NCBI GenBank assembly: GCA_964373615.1
Contig: CAYJVP010000019.1
Span: 1 to 16,575, forward strand
Direction: 5' to 3'
DNA from: CAYJVP01 sp964373615
GTDB taxonomy: Bacteria; Patescibacteriota; Patescibacteriia; UBA9934; GWF2-40-263
DNA length: 16,575 nucleotides
Numbering within the stretch: the first letter of the stretch is position 1; every line of letters starts with the position of its first letter. Below, piece by piece: positions 6,928 through 12,301 of this stretch. Made by a program: the position numbers and the translations under genes. The notes beneath the pieces were generated by a model, which was not told the origin of the DNA, did no database searches, and saw only the letters and a program-made list of their open reading frames with translations.

Positions 6928-6962
6928 CCGCCTCGCGTTTGGTCGTGGGGCGGTTTTCGTTT
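6928..6962 (+). terminator. Rho-independent terminator after the DUF5679 gene
   Basis: CCGCCTCGCG (6928-6937) pairs over all ten positions, two of them G-U, with CGTGGGGCGG (6944-6953) around a TTTGGT loop, followed by TTTTCGTTT. It cleanly separates the mini-protein gene from the next transcript. Confidence 0.85.
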
Positions 6963-6967
6963 ATACT
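6962..6967 (+). promoter_or_regulatory. -10 element of the 524-residue membrane protein gene
   Basis: TATACT begins at the last T of the terminator tract and ends 11 bp before the ATG at 6979. A -35 at 17 bp would fall inside the terminator stem, and none is recognisable. The predicted transcript starts about 4-5 nt before the ATG; a GGAG at 6971-6974 would lie at or before the mRNA 5' end. Confidence 0.5.
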
Positions 6968-6978
6968 ATACGGAGTGT

Positions 6979-8553
6979 ATGAAATCTCCCTATCTTGAGG
7001 CGTTTGTCGCCGCCGCGTACCAGGCTTCACAGCCGCAAACATCCCCGGAAGCCGATGTCATCAGTGTGAACGAGACGGTTTCTGCAGCCGCTTCCGTGTA
7101 CGAGACGATCAGGAACAGCCTTGAGTACGATGAGGAGCACCTGCTGCGCCGCAATGCGATTCGGCGGATTTTGAAGCGACATTGGGGCGAGACAGACCTT
7201 CCGAAACTTGGGAGCGAGCTTGTGCAAGAGCTTATCTGGGCGCGGTATCTTCCCAATGCCCAGGTCCCTGCGCGTGTTGTCGACGAGGTCCTCGAGATCC
7301 TTAAAAAGTATCGGCCCCTGTTTGAGTCTGTCCGTCGCTCCGGCACGGACGCCAAAAAGCGTTATCTGTGGCTCATGGATATTCTGTCGGCTGAGATTGA
7401 GTATCATGTGTCCGCACCGACGGTGGATGAGTCGCTCGCCAGTTTCGCCTACCAGGATCTGAAGGAAAGGATGGAATGGGCCACATCACTCGTGAAGCCG
7501 GAGGATCATGACTTGCAGCTGTATATTGCCATTCATCGGGCTGTGCTGAAATCGAATATCGCCACGCTTCGGTATCGCATCTTCACGCTGTTTTATCCTG
7601 ATTGGACGAACACGCCATCGTCCGCGCTCGTTGATACCGTGGTTGGAAGTCTTCCAAGCATCATACAGGTGATTGAGGCCCAGATTCGGCATCCTGCGCA
7701 AGATCGACTGTTTCGGGTCGTTCAGCGTCACGCGGTGGTGTACCACATCCTGCGCGATCTTGTCGTGAAGGACCCCAGCGGGTTTGACGCGCTTCTTGCC
7801 GATCCGAAAGCGCTGCAAAAAGCGGTCGTGGAATCCGCCACCAATCGCTACGACCGTTTTCGCCTCAAAGTGCGTCGCAGCATCGTGCGCGCGATTGCGT
7901 TTTTGCTTCTCACGAAAACCACGCTGGCGCTCCTCATCGAACTCCCCTACGACGTGGCGATCGCGAAAACCACAAGCCTTGCCCCGCTTCTCACGAACAT
8001 TTTTTTCCATCCATTGCTGCTTGGCGTGATCGGCCTCACCGTCACGCTTCCCGAAGAGCGCAATACGCTTGCGATCCAGTCCGTTCTCCATGGCGTGGTT
8101 GGGATCGAAGAGGCAAAGCCCGTTCGGTTCGCCACCCGGCGTCCGTGGATGCGTGGGAACGCCCATGGGGTGTTCGACACGCTCTACGTATGTGTGTTCT
8201 TGTTTACGATTGGCGCCTTGTCGACCTTCCTCTATCGTGTGCTCGGGTTCAATGCGCTTTCCATCTTTTTCTTCATCTTTTTTTTGAGCCTTGTCACGTT
8301 TTTCGGCATCAAAATCCGCGGCAGCCGGCGGGAGATCGTGATCGTGGATGGGAAAGGCACATTTCTTTCCCCGCTCTTTGACATGTTTTTTCTGCCGATC
8401 GTGCGCGCCGGGCGATGGATCAGCCTGCGCGCTCCGCGCATCAACGTCTTCCTGTTTTTCTTTGATTTCATCGTGGAGGCGCCGTTTAAGGCGGCGATCA
8501 AGCTTGTGGAGGGATGGTTGGCGTTTCTACGCGAGAAAAAAGAGGAGATTTGA
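6979..8553 (+). CDS. Conserved-looking polytopic membrane protein of unknown function
   Basis: I do not recognise a named family in this 524-residue protein. The first 300 residues are soluble-looking, highly helical and rich in charged residues and Leu, with no signal peptide. The C-terminal part holds about four membrane helices: 302-322, 335-357, 400-423 and 426-443. The ring of aromatic residues in the last two is striking, with a run of seven Phe/Ile between 429 and 435. A further hydrophobic, probably amphipathic, segment lies near the C-terminus (VFLFFFDFIVEAPFKAAIKL), and the tail is charged (REKKEEI). Architecture is a large cytoplasmic helical domain joined to a membrane anchor. It starts a new transcript after a terminator and is followed 24 bp later by the glycoside hydrolase. 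Similar proteins are, to my memory, common hypotheticals in Patescibacteria. Confidence 0.75.
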   Translation: MKSPYLEAFVAAAYQASQPQTSPEADVISVNETVSAAASVYETIRNSLEYDEEHLLRRNAIRRILKRHWGETDLPKLGSELVQELIWARYLPNAQVPARVVDEVLEILKKYRPLFESVRRSGTDAKKRYLWLMDILSAEIEYHVSAPTVDESLASFAYQDLKERMEWATSLVKPEDHDLQLYIAIHRAVLKSNIATLRYRIFTLFYPDWTNTPSSALVDTVVGSLPSIIQVIEAQIRHPAQDRLFRVVQRHAVVYHILRDLVVKDPSGFDALLADPKALQKAVVESATNRYDRFRLKVRRSIVRAIAFLLLTKTTLALLIELPYDVAIAKTTSLAPLLTNIFFHPLLLGVIGLTVTLPEERNTLAIQSVLHGVVGIEEAKPVRFATRRPWMRGNAHGVFDTLYVCVFLFTIGALSTFLYRVLGFNALSIFFFIFFLSLVTFFGIKIRGSRREIVIVDGKGTFLSPLFDMFFLPIVRAGRWISLRAPRINVFLFFFDFIVEAPFKAAIKLVEGWLAFLREKKEEI

Positions 8554-8577
8554 GAATTGGTTTGGAGGGATCTGTGT

Positions 8578-9546
8578 ATGAGATCGCGCGCCGTGCTTGT
8601 CCTCCTCTTCGCGGGGTTCGCGCTCGTGTTTTTTGCGTTTTTGGCAAATCAACCGACCGAGGTTGAACCCGAATTCGGCGTCACGTTTAGCACGATCTAT
8701 GCCAAGCAACTTGGGATTGACCCAAGGGCTGCTTTCATCGCAGCGCTCGATGAGCTTGGTATCCGCTCGCTGCGCATTCCCGTGTATTGGTCGGACATAG
8801 AACCGACGCGCGGACAGTATCACTTCGGGGAGGTTGACTGGATGCTCGAAGAGGCGGCAAAACGCGACGCGCGCGTGACGCTTGTCATCGGTCGCAAAGT
8901 GCCGCGCTGGCCCGAGTGCTTCGTGCCTGATTGGGCCGAAACGCTCGACACGAGCGGCGCCGAAGACGCGCTCTTGAGTACCATGGAGCAGATCGTCACG
9001 CGCTACCAGGACGCGCCGGCGCTTGAACGTTGGCAGGTCGAAAACGAGCCGTTTTTCCCATTTGGCATCTGCCCCGCGCCAAGTCGGGGACTTTTTGATC
9101 GTGAATTGGCGCTCGTGCGCTCCCTTGACAGCCACCCGATCATGCTGACCGTGAGCGGAGAGATCGATCCGTGGACGGACATGGCCACGCGCGCGGACGT
9201 GCTTGGCATCTCGATGTATCGCGTCACCTGGAATTCATGGTACGGCTATTTCTTTTATCCTTTGAGCCCGTCGTACTATCAGGCGCGAGCCAAGGCCGTT
9301 TCGTCGCTGGTGGATCGCGTCATTATTTCCGAGCTGCAGGCAGAACCGTGGCTGTCAAGGCCTCTCTCGGAGCTTTCCGTTGAAGAACGCTCTGCGTTGT
9401 TCACTCCACGTGATTTCAAAAATCATGTAGACTTTGCTCGTCGCACAGGATTTTCCGAAGCGTATCTTTGGGGCGTGGAATGGTGGTATGCACAGCGCGA
9501 ACTCGGTGACCCATTGCTTTGGGAGGAAGCAAAAAATATTTTTTGA
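8578..9546 (+). CDS. Membrane-anchored TIM-barrel glycoside hydrolase-like protein
   Basis: This 322-residue protein has an N-terminal signal anchor (hydrophobic residues 5-24 after MRSR) and a single extracytoplasmic catalytic-type domain. The order of motifs fits clan GH-A retaining glycosidases. LRIPVYWSDIEPTRGQYHF is the typical strand-2 segment, with EP and a following W-rich turn. WQVENEPF carries the Asn-Glu acid/base pair (N156-E157). IISELQAEPW offers E252 or E256 as the nucleophile, and YLWGVEWWYAQR closes the barrel. The family number and substrate cannot be fixed by eye; GH5-, GH39- and GH42-like enzymes share this layout. ATG 8578 is chosen for its GGAGGG at 8564-8569; a TTG at 8557 would extend the protein by seven residues. 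It probably acts on envelope or external polysaccharide from the cell surface. Confidence 0.78.
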   Translation: MRSRAVLVLLFAGFALVFFAFLANQPTEVEPEFGVTFSTIYAKQLGIDPRAAFIAALDELGIRSLRIPVYWSDIEPTRGQYHFGEVDWMLEEAAKRDARVTLVIGRKVPRWPECFVPDWAETLDTSGAEDALLSTMEQIVTRYQDAPALERWQVENEPFFPFGICPAPSRGLFDRELALVRSLDSHPIMLTVSGEIDPWTDMATRADVLGISMYRVTWNSWYGYFFYPLSPSYYQARAKAVSSLVDRVIISELQAEPWLSRPLSELSVEERSALFTPRDFKNHVDFARRTGFSEAYLWGVEWWYAQRELGDPLLWEEAKNIF

Positions 9547-9555
9547 GGAAGAGGT

Positions 9556-10971
9556 ATGACCTACGATGTCGTTATTATCGGCTCCGGTTCCGCGGGGTTT
9601 TCCGCGGCGCAGGCCGCGCGGGAGGCTGGAGCGAGCGTGTGTCTTGTTGAGAAGGAGCGGCTCGGCGGGGAATGTCCAAACTGGGCGTGCGTGCCCACCA
9701 AGGCGCTTCTCAAAACCGTAAAGGTGTGGCGGCTCTTGCGCCGCGCGCGTGAGTTTGGCATCACCACCTCCGGCATGCAGATTGATTTTGCGCAAGCCCT
9801 TGCGTATGGGCACGGCGTGGTCGAGACGATTACAGGTGGTGGGAAGGTCGGGGACCGATATGTGCGGTTGGCAGAAAAGCTGAAAATAAAGATTGAGTTT
9901 GGAGAGGGGAGTTTTGAGGATGCCCATATCTTGCGAGTGAAGAATGCAGACGGTGAGCGAATGGTGTGCGGGAAAACGTTTGTGATTGCAACCGGCACGG
10001 AGCCGTTCGTTCCTCCCATTGATGGCATTGTCGACGTTCGTTTTCTCACATTCAAGGACGTGCTTTCGTTGCGGCAGCTTCCGAGTTCGATCGCGATCAT
10101 CGGCGGTGGGCCCGTTGGGTGCGAATTCGCCACGTTTTTTTCTGGACTCGGCACACGCGTGACGCTCATTCAGGCCGCGCCGAGACTCCTCCATCGAGAG
10201 GACCCGGCCATTGCGGATCTCGCCGGACAGGCCATGGCGGAGCGAGAGGTCGAGGTCCTCGTGAACGCGACGACGAAGCGGGTGTGGGCCGCGCGAGGCG
10301 GCGTGCACGGGTTGGAGGTCGTGGTTGGCAAGGAGAGGCAAATCGTGGCCGTGGAGCAGATTTTGGTGGCCGCAGGGAAACGTGCCGCGGTTGATGGCTT
10401 GGGATTGGCAAAAGCTCATGTGTTTTTTGATGAGCGTCAGAACATCAAAAAGGACGCAAGCGGTCGCACGAGCCAGAAGCACGTTTTCGCCGCAGGAGAC
10501 GTGGCGGGCGGGTATCTTTTTACGCACACGGCGCATCACGAAGGGTTGGTGGCCGGTCATAACGCGGCGCGCATGGCACGGGGCTTGCGCGGACCTCTGC
10601 ATCGCATTGATGAACGTGTCGTGCCGCGGGTGACCTTTGTTGACCCGGAAGTCGCGTCCGTTGGCATGACACAGGCCGAAGCAAAGGAGGTTTACAAAAA
10701 AGTTCTTGTGGGCGAAGCGAAGATCGCGACCTTGAGCCGTGCGGTGACCGAGTCGGCGCGTTTTGGACTTCTCAAAATCGTGGCGGACGGGAAGACGGGA
10801 AGGGTGGTCGGGGGGCACATGATCGGCGAGTCCGCGGGCGAGGTGATTCATGAGCTTGCTCTGGCGATCTATCTGAAGGCAAAAATTTCTGATCTCGCCG
10901 GAATGATCCATGCGTTTCCAACGTTTGCGGAGGCGGTCACGGTCGCCGCGCACGCCGCGCGAAAGGTATGA
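9556..10971 (+). CDS. FAD-dependent disulfide oxidoreductase (dihydrolipoamide dehydrogenase / mercuric reductase-like)
   Basis: This 471-residue class I pyridine nucleotide-disulfide oxidoreductase moves electrons from NAD(P)H through FAD to a redox disulfide and on to a substrate, or the reverse. FAD site GSGSAG spans 9-14. The active disulfide is C40/C45 in GGECPNWACVPTK, the NAD(P)H site is GGGPVG (183-188), the second FAD segment is FAAGDVAGGY, and the C-terminal dimerisation domain carries the catalytic dyad in HAFPTFAE (H452, E459). It lacks the lipoyl domain and the Cys-Cys tail of true mercuric reductases. No 2-oxoacid dehydrogenase, glycine-cleavage or mer genes are present here, so its substrate is unknown. 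The ATG follows GAGGAAGAGGT, and its stop overlaps the next start in ATGA. Confidence 0.88.
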   Translation: MTYDVVIIGSGSAGFSAAQAAREAGASVCLVEKERLGGECPNWACVPTKALLKTVKVWRLLRRAREFGITTSGMQIDFAQALAYGHGVVETITGGGKVGDRYVRLAEKLKIKIEFGEGSFEDAHILRVKNADGERMVCGKTFVIATGTEPFVPPIDGIVDVRFLTFKDVLSLRQLPSSIAIIGGGPVGCEFATFFSGLGTRVTLIQAAPRLLHREDPAIADLAGQAMAEREVEVLVNATTKRVWAARGGVHGLEVVVGKERQIVAVEQILVAAGKRAAVDGLGLAKAHVFFDERQNIKKDASGRTSQKHVFAAGDVAGGYLFTHTAHHEGLVAGHNAARMARGLRGPLHRIDERVVPRVTFVDPEVASVGMTQAEAKEVYKKVLVGEAKIATLSRAVTESARFGLLKIVADGKTGRVVGGHMIGESAGEVIHELALAIYLKAKISDLAGMIHAFPTFAEAVTVAAHAARKV

Positions 10972-11522
10972 GGGCAGAGCTTCTTCCTCTCGTCCTCTGG
11001 CTTCTTGTCCTTTTCCAATTTTTCCTTCTCATCGCGCTTCTTTTCCTGTTGAGCCTTGTGATCTATGCCATCTTCACGGTTCCATGGGTGCCGACCGGTC
11101 GCAAGATCGCTCGTCGCATGTACGAATTGGTGGAGGTAAAGCCCGGTGAGCGTGTGCTTGACCTGGGCTCTGGCGACGGGGCCTTGCTTATCACGGCCGC
11201 AAAAGAATTTGGCGCACAGGGGATCGGATACGAGTTTCATCCGGGGTTGCGTTTTCTCGCTCGCGTGCGCGCGCGTCTTGCCGGTGTTGCCGACCGTGTG
11301 GAATTTCGCGGTCAAAATTTTTTCCATGCCACGCTTCCGGACACGGACGTGATTGCGACGTACTTGTTCAGCGAGGTTCAGCAGCGGCTCGAGCCGATTC
11401 TCAAAGCGCGTTATCCATCTGGCACACGGCTCGTTTCCCGCACGTTTGTCTATCCGACCCTTCCTTTGGTAAAATCAGAAACCATGGAAGGCGAGCGGAT
11501 CTTTGTGTATCGCCTTCCATGA
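10968..11522 (+). CDS. Membrane-anchored SAM-dependent methyltransferase, FAM173-like
   Basis: This 184-residue class I methyltransferase is preceded by a long hydrophobic N-terminus (about residues 5-36, enough for one long or two short helices). SAM motif I is VLDLGSGDG (63-71). GYEFHPGLRFLARVR follows as the acidic ribose-binding strand, and DVIATYLFSEV as motif IV. The order PWVPTGRKIARRM, DLGSGDGALLITAAK, YLF and GTRLVSRTF resembles the FAM173/ATPSCKMT group, whose eukaryotic members methylate a lysine of a membrane ATP-synthase or carrier protein. The substrate of this bacterial member is unknown; a lysine in a membrane protein is a reasonable guess. Start and preceding stop share ATGA, so it is translationally coupled to the flavoprotein. 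Confidence 0.8.
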   Translation: MRAELLPLVLWLLVLFQFFLLIALLFLLSLVIYAIFTVPWVPTGRKIARRMYELVEVKPGERVLDLGSGDGALLITAAKEFGAQGIGYEFHPGLRFLARVRARLAGVADRVEFRGQNFFHATLPDTDVIATYLFSEVQQRLEPILKARYPSGTRLVSRTFVYPTLPLVKSETMEGERIFVYRLP

Positions 11523-11529
11523 CGACCGT

Positions 11530-12108
11530 ATGTCCCATGAAGTCGTGCTTGACATTGAAACGCAAAACACGTTTGAAGACGTGGGTGCGTACGACCATAC
11601 CAAACTTAAAATCTCCGTCGTGGGCGTCTATTTTTATGAAACGGATGAATATTTCGCCTACGAGGAGCGCGAACTCCCCGCGCTCTGGCGTCGCCTCGAG
11701 CGCTCCGGGCGTATCATCGGATACAACACCAAAGGATTCGACTACCTCGTCATGAACCAGTATTATCCTGGCGATTTTTTCACGTTTCCGAGTCTCGATA
11801 TTTTGGAGGAGATTGAAAAGTCGCTTGGGTTTCGGCTCAAACTCGATCATGTGGCATGGGCGACCGTTGGACACGGCAAAACCGGGCATGGGCTTCAGGC
11901 GGTCGAATGGTGGAAGCGTGGGGAGATTGAGAAGATTAAAACGTACTGTTTGGACGACGTCCGGGTAACCAAGGCCGTTTACGAATACGGACTCAAGTAC
12001 GGGGCGCTTGCCTTTGAGGACCGCGCCGGACTGCGTAAACCGATCCCGGTTGATTTTCATCCGAAAGAGACCGTGAAAACCTCCATTAACCTAACCATGC
12101 CGTTTTAG
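11530..12108 (+). CDS. DEDD-type 3'-5' exonuclease / RNase H-like protein
   Basis: This 192-residue protein has the DnaQ-like ribonuclease H fold. Motif I is LDIET with D8 and E10. Motif II is GYNTKGFDY with N66 and D71. Motif III is YCLDDVRVTKAVYEYG with Y139 and D143 (Y-x-x-x-D, the DEDDy subtype). All four metal-binding acidic residues are therefore present. Between motifs II and III, GHGLQAVEWWKRGE matches the loop seen in YprB/RNase_H_2-type exonucleases that trim structured nucleic acid. The ATG at 11530 follows the methyltransferase stop by 7 bp; a TTG at 11503 would overlap that gene. The last 30 residues add a positively charged tail. Whether it acts on DNA or RNA is not visible. It is the last gene before the nrdJ regulatory region. 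Confidence 0.8.
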   Translation: MSHEVVLDIETQNTFEDVGAYDHTKLKISVVGVYFYETDEYFAYEERELPALWRRLERSGRIIGYNTKGFDYLVMNQYYPGDFFTFPSLDILEEIEKSLGFRLKLDHVAWATVGHGKTGHGLQAVEWWKRGEIEKIKTYCLDDVRVTKAVYEYGLKYGALAFEDRAGLRKPIPVDFHPKETVKTSINLTMPF

Positions 12109-12150
12109 CTTTATGATCGCCATTTTTTAGCGTCGGATTTTGACCGTTCT

Positions 12151-12159
12151 TGTGGATAA
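12151..12159 (-). promoter_or_regulatory. Perfect consensus DnaA box upstream of nrdJ
   Basis: TGTGGATAA reads TTATCCACA on the minus strand, identical to the high-affinity consensus DnaA box. It ends 9 bp before the proposed -35 of nrdJ. In Escherichia coli DnaA boxes lie just upstream of the nrdAB promoter and couple it to replication initiation. TCTTGTGG at 12148-12155 overlaps it and repeats the right half of the first NrdR-like box 34 bp downstream, so part of this match could have another meaning. Confidence 0.55.
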
Positions 12160-12168
12160 CTTGGCCCT

Positions 12169-12197
12169 TTGACTCACTATATCTTGTGGCGTAACAT
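12169..12197 (+). promoter_or_regulatory. nrdJ: Sigma-70-type promoter of nrdJ (TTGACT-17-TAACAT)
   Basis: -35 TTGACT at 12169-12174, a 17-bp spacer, and -10 TAACAT at 12192-12197. The start site would be near 12204, giving a leader of about 98 nt before the nrdJ ATG. The first NrdR-like box fills the spacer and the second covers the predicted start. Confidence 0.6.
12174..12189 (+). promoter_or_regulatory. NrdR-like box 1
   Basis: TCACTATATCTTGTGG matches the NrdR consensus (roughly acaCwATATwTwGtgt) at about 13 of 16 positions. It lies between the -35 and -10 elements. NrdR is an ATP-cone repressor of ribonucleotide reductase genes; no nrdR gene is in this window. Confidence 0.78.
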
Positions 12198-12206
12198 GAA
12201 GTTAGA

Positions 12207-12222
12207 CCACAAGATGTTGTGG
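12207..12222 (+). promoter_or_regulatory. NrdR-like box 2
   Basis: CCACAAGATGTTGTGG has perfect 6-bp inverted arms and matches about 12 of 16 consensus positions. Its centre is 33 bp from that of box 1, three helical turns, the spacing usual for paired NrdR operators. Confidence 0.75.
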
Positions 12223-12236
12223 TGAGGAGGAGCCCG

Positions 12237-12262
12237 AAGATGATCCCCGTGGGGATTGTCTT
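12237..12262 (+). promoter_or_regulatory. Long hairpin in the nrdJ mRNA leader
   Basis: AAGATGATCCCC pairs with GGGGATTGTCTT over twelve positions (two G-U), leaving at least eleven pairs with a CGTG loop, followed by TTC. The stem contains the ATG of the leader ORF. It may be an attenuator or a translational control element; the short U tract makes it a weak terminator at best. Confidence 0.5.
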
Positions 12263-12278
12263 TTCATCTCTGCCTTAA
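12240..12278 (+). CDS. Putative 12-codon leader peptide ORF upstream of nrdJ
   Basis: ATG at 12240 encodes MIPVGIVFSSLP followed by TAA. It is preceded by GAGGAGGAG at 12224-12232, an excellent Shine-Dalgarno sequence at about 7 bp, the best ribosome-binding site near nrdJ, whereas nrdJ itself has none. The stop is 23 bp before the nrdJ ATG. Translating this ORF would open the overlapping hairpin, so it could couple or attenuate nrdJ expression. Codon content gives no hint of an amino-acid sensor. It could be chance, but the ribosome-binding site makes translation likely. Confidence 0.4.
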   Translation: MIPVGIVFSSLP

Positions 12279-12301
12279 CTTTTTTCATAACGAAACCCTC
12301 T

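Noticed and set aside
9531..9544. 14-bp palindrome AAAAAATATTTTTT at the end of the glycoside hydrolase gene
   Set aside because: It encodes the ordinary C-terminus KNIF and the stop, has no loop to form a stable hairpin, and the next gene begins 11 bp later, so a terminator is unlikely. It is possibly a site of polymerase slippage but there is no further support.
9355..10953. 532-codon antisense open frame opposite the flavoprotein gene
   Set aside because: The + strand encodes all motifs of a conserved oxidoreductase. The antisense translation is His/Arg/Cys-rich with no recognisable domain, typical of a shadow frame in GC-rich coding DNA.
9556..10971. Naming the flavoprotein lpdA or merA
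   Set aside because: No 2-oxoacid dehydrogenase or mer genes are nearby, the mercury-binding C-terminal Cys pair is absent, and the substrate cannot be decided from sequence.
12109..12140. Terminator after the exonuclease gene (T6 at 12123-12128)
   Set aside because: Only three base pairs can form before the T run, so it is not a credible Rho-independent hairpin.
12203..12301. Cobalamin riboswitch upstream of the B12-dependent reductase
   Set aside because: The leader is about 98 nt, too short for a cobalamin aptamer of roughly 200 nt, and I see no B12-box-like sequence.
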